Origin: Croceivirga sp.
GTDB taxonomy: Bacteria; Bacteroidota; Bacteroidia; Flavobacteriales; Flavobacteriaceae
Direction of reading: 5' to 3'
Length of the DNA stretch: 64,000 bases
Assembly: GCA_028281025.1 (NCBI GenBank)
Contig: JANQKR010000049.1
Coordinates: forward strand, 62,001 to 126,000
The translations under genes were made by a program, and so were the position numbers. Each line of letters begins with the position of its first letter. The first letter of the stretch is position 1. The notes below the pieces were generated by a model that saw only the letters and a program-made list of their open reading frames with translations, was not told the DNA's origin and ran no database searches. This document shows, one piece after another, positions 1-9,666 of the stretch.

Positions 1-219
1 CCTAACTTGCAACCTCGTGCTTTCGATCTATCGAAGAACTATTTGTGGCCCATACCACAGAGTGCCATCGATAACCAACCGGATTTTATTACCCAAAACC
101 CTGGGTACTAAAAATTTGCGGAAAGGTGTTTCCCCGTTTTTGGGAAGATATCTTATCTTTAAAGAAAAGGGGGTATGAACATTTCGTACCCCTTTTTCAA
201 TAAGAATAAAACAAATTGC

Positions 220-2193
220 ATGACTATGAAAAAGGAAATAAGATCGACACTGCTCTTTTTTTGCAGCATTGTATTGATAAATGCACCCTGCTACGGGCAA
301 ATTCAGTTTGAAGATGCAACGGAAGAAGCCGGAATCGATCACTACTTCGAGGTTTTTCAAGGTACCTTTGGAGGTGGGGGTACGGTTTTGGATTACGACT
401 TGGACGGTCATGAGGACATTTTTTTGGCCGGTGGTGCTGGAAAAAATATTCTCTACAAGAATAATGGGGACGGCACTTTTACAGACGTTACCGAATCCGC
501 GGGTCTGGATGTAATAAGTCCTGTGGTCTCTCAAGGGGCAGCTTCTGCCGATGTAAACAGGGATGGGTATCCCGACCTGTTCGTTACTACAATTACCAGG
601 GTAGATTCAGATCAAGAAGAATTTGCCAAAACTTCAAATATTTTTTTTATTAACCAAGGGAACGGAACTTTCTCAGATCAATCGGTACGATATGGGTTGG
701 CGGATACCCCTACTTTTTCTACTGGCGCTTCCTTTGGCGACTTTAATAAAGATGGTCTTCCCGATTTGTATGTAAGCAACTACTTCAAGGATTTTTCAGG
801 AAGATTGGACGAATTTGGGGGGCCTACATTGGGTGAAACCGGAGGCCCTGATTCCGATTTGTTGTATATCAATGTAGGAGGAATCGAATTTAGGGAAGTG
901 TCCCAAGAATATGGAATGGCACATACCGGATTGGGTTTTCAGGGGGTTTGGACGGATTTTGATAACGATAATGATTTGGATCTTATAATAGCAAACGATT
1001 TTGGGGATAGGGCAACACCTAACCTGCTTTACAGAAATGAATTTCCTGAGCCGGAATTTACCGAAGTGGGAACTGTTTTTGAAGCAGATTACCAAATGAA
1101 TGCCATGGGTATTGCTATAGGCGATGTCAACATGGATGGATGGTTGGATTATTTTATTACAAACATTAGTGAATCTCCTTTGCTTGTAAATCAAGGAGAT
1201 GACCAGCCCTTCGTAAACCAGTCCAGGGAAAGGGGCACCAGCTTTCGAACACTCTCAACAGATGATGGTTTATCCGTTATTACAGTAAGTTGGGGAGCCA
1301 ATTTTTTTGATGTGGACAATGACATGGATGTGGATCTCTATGTGACCAATGGTTCACTAAATCCAGGTTTGGCCCCTAATCCGAATCTGATGTTGGAAAA
1401 TGAAAATGGGAATTTTGAAAATGTTGCTTTTTTTTCCGATACCAATGATCACTCTTTTGGTAGGGGATCTCTGGTGTTCGATTACGACAGCGATGGAGAC
1501 CTAGATTTATTGATCATTAATCAAACACCCCATACCGGTGAACAACCTGATACATTTGAAGCTAAATCCACAAGGCTGTATAAAAACACAACACAAGGGA
1601 ATAATTGGCTCAGAGTAAAATTAAATGGTGATGAATCAGACACCAATGGAATAGGTACTATGCTAAAAGCTTACGTAGATGGCAAGGTGATGGTTCGTGA
1701 AGTCCATGCAGGTTCCAGTCATGAATCGCAGAATTCCTTGATAGCCCATTTTGGTCTTGGAGATAACGATAAACTTGATTCCCTGAGAATACGATGGAAC
1801 AGGGGCAGGGAGCAATTGTTGGAAAATGTGGAGGCCAATCAGTTGTTACAGATCAATGAAGAAGATGCTGAAGGAAGCTCAAATGAACCATCAGGCCCGA
1901 TTCCGGGTCCAAATGATAAAATTCAAATACAGGTATATCCGGTACCTTTTGATGATCGATTTAAGATTGTTTTGAACGAGCAGGTAGCTGAAGAAGATAT
2001 GAACGAGTTTGTTTATCTGGTCCTGACCAATATTTCAGGACACAGCTTGCAAGCGGTGAGAATATTAAAAAGCCAATTGTTGGGAGAGGGCTATGAAATG
2101 GTGCTTAACAGTAGCATTGCACAGGGCGTATATGTCCTTTTCATTGAAATTGGGGGGGAAACCACAGAAAAGAAGCTTTATGCTGAAAGATAA
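220..2193 (+). CDS. Secreted FG-GAP/VCBS (CRTAC1-like, ASPIC/UnbV) protein with T9SS sorting domain
   Basis: About 657 residues. A signal peptide ending near CYGQ follows the ATG at 220 or 226; the upstream in-frame ATG at 175 would put a polar leader in front of it, so I reject it. At least seven Ca-binding FG-GAP/VCBS loops of the D-x-D/N-x-D-G-x-x-D type fill the first two thirds, as in a beta-propeller. An ASPIC/UnbV domain follows (about residues 465-550), then a C-terminal beta-domain opening with VYPVPF, typical of type A T9SS signals. No catalytic function is known for this family; it is thought to act in adhesion or protein-protein contact. The haloperoxidase-like gene starts 31 bases downstream. 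A homologous pair is fused into one protein at 49258-53016. Confidence 0.85.
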   Translation: MTMKKEIRSTLLFFCSIVLINAPCYGQIQFEDATEEAGIDHYFEVFQGTFGGGGTVLDYDLDGHEDIFLAGGAGKNILYKNNGDGTFTDVTESAGLDVISPVVSQGAASADVNRDGYPDLFVTTITRVDSDQEEFAKTSNIFFINQGNGTFSDQSVRYGLADTPTFSTGASFGDFNKDGLPDLYVSNYFKDFSGRLDEFGGPTLGETGGPDSDLLYINVGGIEFREVSQEYGMAHTGLGFQGVWTDFDNDNDLDLIIANDFGDRATPNLLYRNEFPEPEFTEVGTVFEADYQMNAMGIAIGDVNMDGWLDYFITNISESPLLVNQGDDQPFVNQSRERGTSFRTLSTDDGLSVITVSWGANFFDVDNDMDVDLYVTNGSLNPGLAPNPNLMLENENGNFENVAFFSDTNDHSFGRGSLVFDYDSDGDLDLLIINQTPHTGEQPDTFEAKSTRLYKNTTQGNNWLRVKLNGDESDTNGIGTMLKAYVDGKVMVREVHAGSSHESQNSLIAHFGLGDNDKLDSLRIRWNRGREQLLENVEANQLLQINEEDAEGSSNEPSGPIPGPNDKIQIQVYPVPFDDRFKIVLNEQVAEEDMNEFVYLVLTNISGHSLQAVRILKSQLLGEGYEMVLNSSIAQGVYVLFIEIGGETTEKKLYAER

Positions 2194-2224
2194 AAGGACC
2201 TTTAAAATTTACCAATAATAAATT

Positions 2225-4432
2225 ATGAACAAAGATTACTTAAACCTTACTCTGGTTTTTTTCTTTATCGCCGTCAGTTTCTGTAATGCACAACATTCCG
2301 TTGCGCGATTATGGAACGAGGCTCTTTTAAATGCCATAAGGGGAGATTTTGCTCGACCCACGGTGCACGCTCGAAACCTTTTTCATACATCCATTGCCAT
2401 GTATGATGTATGGGCCGTGTATGATGATACAGCGGAAACCTTTTTCCTGGGAAAATCCTTTGGAGGATTTGCTGCTGAATTTCAGGGTATTGAGGCATCT
2501 TCAGATATTAAGTCACAACGGGAAGAAGCCATAAGCTATGCTGCATACCGGATATTGACCCATAGATTCCGAAGATCGCCCGGAGCAGATGAATCATTGC
2601 CAAGGTTTGAAGCCTTAATGCAGCAATTTGGATATGATATAAATTTTACAAGTACGGATTATTCAACGGGGTCAGCGGCGGCACTGGGTAATTACATTGC
2701 ACAACAGATTATAGAATTCGGTTTGCAGGATGGCTCAAGGGAACAATTCAACTATACCAATGATTATTATTTACCCGTAAATGACCCCATGTTGCCAACG
2801 GAGAGCGGTAGCCAGGATATGACAGACGCCAACAGGTGGCAACCTTTGGCTTTCGACTTCTTTATTGATCAGGCGGGGTTTGAAATTCCTGGGGGCATTC
2901 CAGAGTTTTTAAGCCCCGAATGGGGCAATGTGGTCCCCTTTTCATTAACGGAAAATGATTACCAAATTTTTGAAAGGAATGGGAACGAATATAAAGTCTT
3001 CCATGATCCGGGCCCTCCCAGTTACCTTCAGGATGATGGTGGCGGTACATCGGCGGAATACCAATGGGGACATAGCTTGGTAGCCAAATGGTCGGCACAT
3101 TTGGATCCTGCCGATGGGGTTATGATTGACATTTCACCGGCCTCCATAGGTAACGTCCAAGATTATCCCACCACATTGGAAGGTCTTCGTGATTTTTATA
3201 AGCCGACGGATGGTGGGGATCCCAGTTTGGGACATGACATTAACCCACATACCCAGCAGCCGTATACGCCCCAAATAGTGCCCAGGGCGGACTATGCCCG
3301 GGTCTTGGCCGAGTTTTGGGCGGATGGACCCGATTCAGAGACACCACCAGGGCATTGGTTTACCATATTGAACTATGTGAACGATCATGAACTTTTTGAG
3401 AAGAGGTTTATGGGGGAAAATGAACCCCTTGAGGATTTGGAATGGGATGTGAAGGCCTACTTTGCGCTAGGGGCAGCAATGCACGACTCGGCCATTGCTG
3501 CGTGGAGCATTAAAGGCTGGTACGACTATGTTAGACCTGTTTCAGCAATACGGTATATGGCGGATCAAGGGCAATCTTCCGATCCTCAACTTCCCAATTA
3601 TGCGCCAAATGGTATCCCTTTGGAAGAAGGATTTATCGAATTGGTAGGTCGAGGAGATCCCCTAGTTGGTGATAACAATGAAAATCTGAATAAAATCAAA
3701 CTTTTCGCATGGCGTGGCCCTGAATTCATATTTGACCCAGAGACGGATCTTGGTGGGGTAGGATGGATTTTGGCAGAAAAATGGTGGCCTTATCAAAGAC
3801 CCTCATTTGTTACCCCTCCCTTTGCAGGATATGTTTCAGGACATTCCACTTTTTCTCGCGCTGCCGCAGAAGTAATGACACTGTTGACCGGGGATGCCTT
3901 TTTCCCTGGAGGTGTGGGTGAGTTTTATGCACCACAAAACGAATTTCTTGTTTTCGAAGAGGGACCATCCATCGATATTACCTTGCAATGGGCTACCTAT
4001 CGGGATGCTTCGGATCAAACCAGTTTATCCAGAATTTGGGGCGGTATACACCCTCCCGTAGATGATATCCCTGGCAGGTTGATAGGAGAGAAAATCGGTG
4101 TGACTGCTTTTGGGTTGGCGAGAAGTTATTTTGATGGAACGGTAAATAATTTCGATGATGACATTTCCAGGGATTTGATCGTATACCCTAACCCAATAAA
4201 CGGGAATGACATGCTGTCAATCAATTTAATGAACAGGGGAGAAGAGCCTTCACAGCAGACCGTTGACTGCATTTTGTTTGACTTTTCTGGAAAAACGGTA
4301 GGCGAACAAGCTGTGAATTTTCAAAATTGGTCGGGTCAAATGCAACTGAACAGTGTACAGGACGGAATATACTTTTTGAGCGTTAACACGGGGCAAAAAA
4401 AATATTTAAGAAAGATTGCGGTAAAACGCTAA
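2225..4432 (+). CDS. Secreted vanadium-dependent haloperoxidase-like (PAP2 superfamily) protein with T9SS sorting domain
   Basis: 735 residues with a signal peptide ending at CNAQ. The vanadate-binding signature is complete: K-x6-R-P at residues 430-438, S-G-H at 538-540 (the His being the acid/base candidate) and S-R-x5-H at 602-609. The spacing between the first and second motifs is longer than in the classical algal enzymes. The C-terminus opens with VYPNP and is a T9SS type A sorting domain, so export to the surface or medium is expected. Family knowledge: the fold oxidises halides with peroxide when vanadate is bound, and acts as an acid phosphatase in other members. Which applies here cannot be read from sequence. 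It lies between the CRTAC1-like gene and a GH16 gene in one tight run. Confidence 0.82.
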   Translation: MNKDYLNLTLVFFFIAVSFCNAQHSVARLWNEALLNAIRGDFARPTVHARNLFHTSIAMYDVWAVYDDTAETFFLGKSFGGFAAEFQGIEASSDIKSQREEAISYAAYRILTHRFRRSPGADESLPRFEALMQQFGYDINFTSTDYSTGSAAALGNYIAQQIIEFGLQDGSREQFNYTNDYYLPVNDPMLPTESGSQDMTDANRWQPLAFDFFIDQAGFEIPGGIPEFLSPEWGNVVPFSLTENDYQIFERNGNEYKVFHDPGPPSYLQDDGGGTSAEYQWGHSLVAKWSAHLDPADGVMIDISPASIGNVQDYPTTLEGLRDFYKPTDGGDPSLGHDINPHTQQPYTPQIVPRADYARVLAEFWADGPDSETPPGHWFTILNYVNDHELFEKRFMGENEPLEDLEWDVKAYFALGAAMHDSAIAAWSIKGWYDYVRPVSAIRYMADQGQSSDPQLPNYAPNGIPLEEGFIELVGRGDPLVGDNNENLNKIKLFAWRGPEFIFDPETDLGGVGWILAEKWWPYQRPSFVTPPFAGYVSGHSTFSRAAAEVMTLLTGDAFFPGGVGEFYAPQNEFLVFEEGPSIDITLQWATYRDASDQTSLSRIWGGIHPPVDDIPGRLIGEKIGVTAFGLARSYFDGTVNNFDDDISRDLIVYPNPINGNDMLSINLMNRGEEPSQQTVDCILFDFSGKTVGEQAVNFQNWSGQMQLNSVQDGIYFLSVNTGQKKYLRKIAVKR

Positions 4433-4441
4433 GTATACTAT

Positions 4442-5305
4442 GTGATGATGAAATCAACCTTGTTTTGTTTGTTCGGTATTGTGTTTGTAACATTTGGACA
4501 AGAAAGAATGGATATCGATAATAATAGTGGAGCTGATAGTTTAGAATATCATTTGGTCTGGTCGGATGAATTTGATAAAGACGGTATCCCTGACCCTCAA
4601 AAATGGACCTATGAGACTGGTTTTGTCCGTAATGAGGAATTGCAATGGTATCAGCCCGACAATGCATTTTGTGAAAATGGATTGCTTATTATAGAAGGGG
4701 TAAGGGAAGTGGTTCCGAATCCTGGTTTTGACCCAAACAGTAATGATTGGAGAAAAAGCAGAAAAGAGGCGACCTACACCTCGGCAAGTGTAACGACCAA
4801 GGGCCTGCATGCGTGGACTTATGGTAGATTTGAGGTAAAGGCAAAGATCAAGACACAACCTGGCCTTTGGCCTGCCATATGGACTTTGGGATATGGCCAA
4901 CCATGGCCCGTAGGAGGGGAAATCGATATTATGGAGTATTATGACCATAGTATCTTGGCCAATGTAGCATGGGCGGGAAAGGAAAAGACGATATGGGATG
5001 ACACCAAACGATCCATGTCACATTTTGGTGATGAAAAATGGGATGAACGGTTTCATGTTTGGCGAATGGATTGGGATAGTGAATCTATAAAGTTATATGT
5101 GGACGATGAATTGCTCAACAGTACGAATCTCTCACAAACGTTAAATGAACGGGGCGAAGTCGTCAATCCATTCCATATTCCCCACTTTTTGATTCTCAAT
5201 CTCGCCATAGGGGGCAAAGCGGGTGGCGACCCCTCAAAGACTCCCTTTCCTTCAAGGTATGAAATTGATTATGTTAGGATTTACCAATCCAAACCAAAAC
5301 AGTAA
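4442..5305 (+). CDS. Glycoside hydrolase family 16 (beta-glucanase/laminarinase-like)
   Basis: 287 residues, a single GH16 jelly-roll domain after a short signal peptide ending near TFGQ. The catalytic motif E-I-D-I-M-E spans residues 160-165, with the nucleophile at E160 and acid/base at E165 by family convention. WSDEF near the N-terminus and LWPAIW upstream of the motif are typical of the laminarinase-like branch, but GH16 also contains agarases, carrageenases and porphyranases, so the substrate is open. It starts 9 bases after the haloperoxidase stop; three consecutive in-frame Met codons make the exact start uncertain by two residues. It is the only clear endo-acting enzyme in the window. 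Confidence 0.9.
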   Translation: MMMKSTLFCLFGIVFVTFGQERMDIDNNSGADSLEYHLVWSDEFDKDGIPDPQKWTYETGFVRNEELQWYQPDNAFCENGLLIIEGVREVVPNPGFDPNSNDWRKSRKEATYTSASVTTKGLHAWTYGRFEVKAKIKTQPGLWPAIWTLGYGQPWPVGGEIDIMEYYDHSILANVAWAGKEKTIWDDTKRSMSHFGDEKWDERFHVWRMDWDSESIKLYVDDELLNSTNLSQTLNERGEVVNPFHIPHFLILNLAIGGKAGGDPSKTPFPSRYEIDYVRIYQSKPKQ

Positions 5306-5413
5306 TGGTAATTCCTTTTAAGGCAAAATGGTTTTAAACTTTATGTCGTTGGTACAATCCAATTAATTTTTAATTCAAGGTAAAGTCCTTTTATTAATTT
5401 ATAAAATATAAAT

Positions 5414-6622
5414 ATGCCCCATAAATCAAGAGGTAAGAACCCCTTAAAGCATGACGCTTCAAAACTGTTCATTATCGGTATTGTTCTTTTTTGTTGGGGT
5501 TGTATTGATCCTGTTGAACCCATTTTTGAAGAACGCGAAGGACTAATCTACATAGATGCCTTTTTGTCAACTGATAACACATTTTCAAATGTGCGTCTTT
5601 TTGAGTCCGTTGTTGAGTTCGGCGACTTTAGATTCAAGTTTATAAGCGGTGCCGATGTCAGATATCGAAATATGGATACTGGAAATGAGGTCGTACTTAC
5701 AGAACAAGTTGATGGTTATGATCCTCCCGAAAATTTTACCGCACAGGTGGGAAGTACATGGATTCTAACCATCATCCTACCCGATGGAAGAATGTACCGA
5801 TCATCACCAGAACGTATTAGAAACCCTGTGTCCATTGCCAACATAAGAGCTACCTATAATCCTGAACTTAAATTTGGCGAAGGTCAGAATCGTTTTTTGC
5901 CCGGTCATCGGATTTCGGTAGACTTGAATGATCCGGCCGACGAAGAGAATTTTTATTTATGGAAGTTCCGGTCGTTCGAGAACCTGAAGTTCTGTAAAAC
6001 TTGTGAAGGGAGCACTTACTTCAGGAACGGCGAATGTGTGGACAACCCATATGACCGTAGGTCAGCAGGTGATGCCTTACTTGATTATGAGTGTGGTACG
6101 CCTTGTTGGCAAATACGGTTCAATGAGGAAATTGATTTGTTCTCTGACCAATTTACCAATGGTAGCACTTTGACCAACCTGCCAGCGGGCGATGCCCTTT
6201 TGTATACCCTGGAAAACATGGTGGTCGAATTACAGCAGTTTTCACTTTCGCCACTAGCGTATGAGTATTTTCGGGTGTTGGACGATTTAGTGGACAATAA
6301 TGGGGGACTGAATGCCCCGCCACCCGTAGCCCTTATTGGCAATATATTTAATCCCAATGACAGTGAAGAATTTGTATTGGGCAGGTTTACCGCAGCAGCT
6401 TCTTCGACTAGATCTATCTTCATTGAGCGTAGCGAAATAACCGAAGAGCCCGTAGGAACGTTTAGACCCAGAATCTCGGAAGCTTGTGATTTTGTCTGTG
6501 ATCCAATAAAATGTCAACCAGCCTATATGGGACCTCCATGCATGTTGGTTACTGAAACTGTTTGTGCCGAAGAGAAGTTTAAGACGGGTATACCGCCAGA
6601 AAGTTGGCAGGAATTAAATTGA
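5414..6622 (+). CDS. DUF4249 family outer-membrane lipoprotein
   Basis: 402 residues. A hydrophobic stretch leads to a lipobox with Cys at residue 30 (WGC). The middle and end contain several Cys residues (FCKTC..., CGTPCW and a C-terminal Cys cluster), as is usual for DUF4249. The family is almost always encoded beside a TonB-dependent receptor in Bacteroidota and probably acts as its surface lid or plug partner, by analogy with SusD. Here the receptor gene starts 9 bases after the stop, so the two form an operon. Ligand unknown; DUF4249 systems are less tightly tied to glycans than SusCD. Confidence 0.8.
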   Translation: MPHKSRGKNPLKHDASKLFIIGIVLFCWGCIDPVEPIFEEREGLIYIDAFLSTDNTFSNVRLFESVVEFGDFRFKFISGADVRYRNMDTGNEVVLTEQVDGYDPPENFTAQVGSTWILTIILPDGRMYRSSPERIRNPVSIANIRATYNPELKFGEGQNRFLPGHRISVDLNDPADEENFYLWKFRSFENLKFCKTCEGSTYFRNGECVDNPYDRRSAGDALLDYECGTPCWQIRFNEEIDLFSDQFTNGSTLTNLPAGDALLYTLENMVVELQQFSLSPLAYEYFRVLDDLVDNNGGLNAPPPVALIGNIFNPNDSEEFVLGRFTAAASSTRSIFIERSEITEEPVGTFRPRISEACDFVCDPIKCQPAYMGPPCMLVTETVCAEEKFKTGIPPESWQELN

Positions 6623-6631
6623 AGTCAATTT

Positions 6632-9046
6632 ATGAGGACCACACTATTCATTTTTCTGCTATATCTTAAGCCTTTAGGGTTGATTGCGCAAAACCCTGTA
6701 CAAAAACTGTCAATAAATGTGACAGATAGAGAAACTGGTTCGCCCATTGAGAACGTACAGATTTTTATCACTCCTTGCGAATGCGGAGGGGTGACAGATA
6801 AAGAAGGCATATTGGAACTTGAACTGCCCAAAGGGGCCTACCAAATAGCAGCAACTTTTCTCGGATATATTGCTTATGTCAATACCATTGATTTAAATGG
6901 TAACATAAAGTTGAACATCTTACTTTCTGAGGACCATGAACAGTTATCAGAGGTTATTGTACGGGCCAAAAAGGTTAATGACAATATTGAATCTCCCCAA
7001 ATGGGCATTGTGCAATTGAATGCCCAGACCCTTGAGAAGTTGCCTACGGCACTGGGCGAGTTTGATGTTTTAAGGAGTATGACCCTGATTGCAGGGGTCA
7101 ACAATGGGGGTGATGTGAGCAACGGCCTTTCAGTAAGAGGCAGTACACTGGATCAAAACCTACTATTGTATGAACATGCACCAATATTCAACCCCACCCA
7201 TTTTTTCGGACTTATTTCAGTTTTTACACCCGATGTTTTGTCTTCAGTAGATCTATATCGGGCAAATATTCCATCCCGCTATGGAGGTAGGGTAGCCTCA
7301 GTTCTTGACGTAAAGGTGCGAATTCCCTATGTGGATCAGTTTAAGATGACAGGCGGTCTCGGTATTTTGTCCAGTAGATTGTCCATACAGACTCCTTTGG
7401 TCAAAGATAAATTGATGTTGGAGATGGGGGTTCGAGGTGGGTTTACCGACTTTTTGTTGCCCATTTTTTCGGAACGCCTTAAGGATACCAAGGCCAAATT
7501 TGCTGATGGCACTTTTAAATTGTTGTACTTGCCCACGGATAAGGACCAAATTTCCCTTACAGGTTTCTATAGTAAGGATTTGTACCAATTAGATCTTGTT
7601 TCCAATGTACAGAATATAAATTCATCGAGCAATCAATATGATTTTAAGACCTTGAACGGTACCTTGAAATGGGTACGTTCCATTAACGAAAGGATGGCAC
7701 TGCGAACGATACTTGTCGGTAGTGAATTCACACCAAAGATTATTTTTCCGGAGGTTGATAACCCTAACGAAATCGAGTTTGCGTCCAAGATCAACTATCT
7801 GAGCTTTAATCCCGAGTTGATAATGAATGTCAATGACCAGTTGGATTATTATGTTGGGGTACAGGCCAATCGGTACGATATAGCACCGGGCAGTTTGAAT
7901 CCCGGTTCGTCTACCTCAATAACGCCGGTAGTATTGGAAAATGAAACTTCTTATGAACTATCTGGTTACGGCAATTTAAACTGGAATCCTACCCCCAAAT
8001 TTTCGGTGTCAGCCGGACTTCGTTTTAATCATTTTAGGTTGGTGGGGCCCTATGAAACAGGTAATTTCAATGAGAATGATGGAACTTTGGAAAGTATCAA
8101 CGTTTTTGAAAAAGGTGAAACGGTACAGACCTATAACGGTCTTGAGCCTCGTTTGGGCCTATCGTACCAATTGAGCGCGAATACTTCTATTAAGGCCAGT
8201 TACGCACGAATCAACCAATACCTGCAAAATATCTATAATAGCACGACGCCATTGCCCACATCACGATGGAAGGTGGCTGACTCCAACATAAGGCCACAGA
8301 TTGGAAACACCTATGGCTTAGGACTGTACCACAATTTTAACGAAGGTGCAATCCATGCAAGTCTGGAAGGGTACTATCGAGATGTCCAGAATGTACTGAC
8401 GTACAAACCTGGTGCCAATTTTTTTTTGGAAGAGTTCGTAGATCAAGATATAGTTCAGGGTATGGGAAAGGCATATGGCATAGAGTTGAGTATTGAAAAA
8501 AAGGGAGGCGATATTAATGGATGGTTCAATTATACATGGTCCAGAAGCCTTTTAAGGTCAAACAATGAAGTACTGGCCGATCGTATCAATAATAACCAAT
8601 GGTTCGCGTCTGATTTTGATAGGCCACATGTGCTTAACGGAACCATCAATTTTGAAAAAGATGCCTACAATACTTTCAGTTTTAATTTTACTGGTCAGAC
8701 GGGAAGGCCATATTCCGCCGCAAATGGAGCGGTTACAGTCGATGAGATTGACGTACCCATATTTTTGGAACGCAATAATGCACGGTTGCCCGTTTACCAC
8801 AGACTGGATTTTTCATGGAACGTGCACTTTAGCAAGGGTAAGCAGAACAAACGTTGGCAAAACGACTGGACGTTTACTATTTATAACATATATGGGAGAA
8901 AAAATCCCATAAACGTTTATTATGCACAGCGCCAAAACCCCAACGACAATGCGGCCATTTTCGGAAGCAGTCCTTTAGGTGCCTTTCAACTTACGATATT
9001 GAATAGTCCTTTGTTTTCACTAACGTATAATTTTACGTTTCAATAA
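6632..9046 (+). CDS. TonB-dependent receptor, partner of the DUF4249 lipoprotein
   Basis: 804 residues. Signal peptide ending near LIAQ, a CarboxypepD_reg-like beta-sandwich (about residues 27-105), a plug domain (about 110-230, with the VRGS element) and a long outer-membrane beta-barrel ending in an aromatic-terminated strand (final residues FTFQ). Shorter than a SusC and without the STN signalling domain, so it probably takes up ligand without driving sigma signalling. The gene follows the DUF4249 lipoprotein by 9 bases. Confidence 0.88.
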   Translation: MRTTLFIFLLYLKPLGLIAQNPVQKLSINVTDRETGSPIENVQIFITPCECGGVTDKEGILELELPKGAYQIAATFLGYIAYVNTIDLNGNIKLNILLSEDHEQLSEVIVRAKKVNDNIESPQMGIVQLNAQTLEKLPTALGEFDVLRSMTLIAGVNNGGDVSNGLSVRGSTLDQNLLLYEHAPIFNPTHFFGLISVFTPDVLSSVDLYRANIPSRYGGRVASVLDVKVRIPYVDQFKMTGGLGILSSRLSIQTPLVKDKLMLEMGVRGGFTDFLLPIFSERLKDTKAKFADGTFKLLYLPTDKDQISLTGFYSKDLYQLDLVSNVQNINSSSNQYDFKTLNGTLKWVRSINERMALRTILVGSEFTPKIIFPEVDNPNEIEFASKINYLSFNPELIMNVNDQLDYYVGVQANRYDIAPGSLNPGSSTSITPVVLENETSYELSGYGNLNWNPTPKFSVSAGLRFNHFRLVGPYETGNFNENDGTLESINVFEKGETVQTYNGLEPRLGLSYQLSANTSIKASYARINQYLQNIYNSTTPLPTSRWKVADSNIRPQIGNTYGLGLYHNFNEGAIHASLEGYYRDVQNVLTYKPGANFFLEEFVDQDIVQGMGKAYGIELSIEKKGGDINGWFNYTWSRSLLRSNNEVLADRINNNQWFASDFDRPHVLNGTINFEKDAYNTFSFNFTGQTGRPYSAANGAVTVDEIDVPIFLERNNARLPVYHRLDFSWNVHFSKGKQNKRWQNDWTFTIYNIYGRKNPINVYYAQRQNPNDNAAIFGSSPLGAFQLTILNSPLFSLTYNFTFQ

Positions 9047-9666
9047 AAGGTATCTAACCTTCTTGGGAGATTCACTTTGAATCCATATTGGATAAAATAG
9101 TTGTCTACCTATATGTTCTGTCCTTTTCTTGGGGTGCTTGCAGGAAAGTTGTAGTAAAAAAGGTAAGTAGCCACAGACAAATTCTTATTCTTGATAGCTT
9201 GACAAGTGCTCTGGTAATTTCCTTGAACCTCGCGAATTAAGAATGAATTCAATTAATGGGCTTACACCTATAGGTATGTTTGTTGAATAAATAAAGGTTA
9301 ATGAACCAAATTGCAAAAAAAGTACATCATCTTATCCTTTTTTTGGTGGTCAGGCGAAAGGAGGTCTTTTATATTTCACCTTTTATAAAATGGATTTGTT
9401 TCACTGAATTTTTCCTATCCTAATTTAATGTTTGTTTGCGGGATTGACTTAAAAAACAAATCCGTTTATGTTTTGAAATTGGAAGTTAAAGCTGAAATGA
9501 AAGGTGTTGCCGAGCTACAACCCATTGGTTGCCCGTAATATGTTTAAGGGGGCCTTTCAACATGAATTGCGCCACTTTACTATTTTATTTGATGTCGTTA
9601 GCTTATTCCATGATTTTTTGCATATTGAACTTATTTTAATTGAACAGTCACTTTTTAAAGCCTAAA
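9047..9666 (+). other. Intergenic stretch, no gene recognised
   Basis: About 620 bases between the TonB receptor and the PorV-like gene. AT-rich, with stops in all frames and no convincing coding signal, RNA gene or inverted repeat on either strand. Its length fits a promoter region for the PorV-like gene, but I could not single out one -33/-7 pair with confidence. Confidence 0.6.

Noticed and set aside
1-219. A gene at the left edge
   Set aside because: No frame gives a recognisable product; a minus-strand open frame here is antisense to the CRTAC1-like gene.
2225-4432. Plain PAP2 acid phosphatase for the haloperoxidase-like proteins
   Set aside because: Not excluded, but size, exact K-x6-RP and S-R-x5-H motifs and T9SS tail fit the vanadium-haloperoxidase group better.
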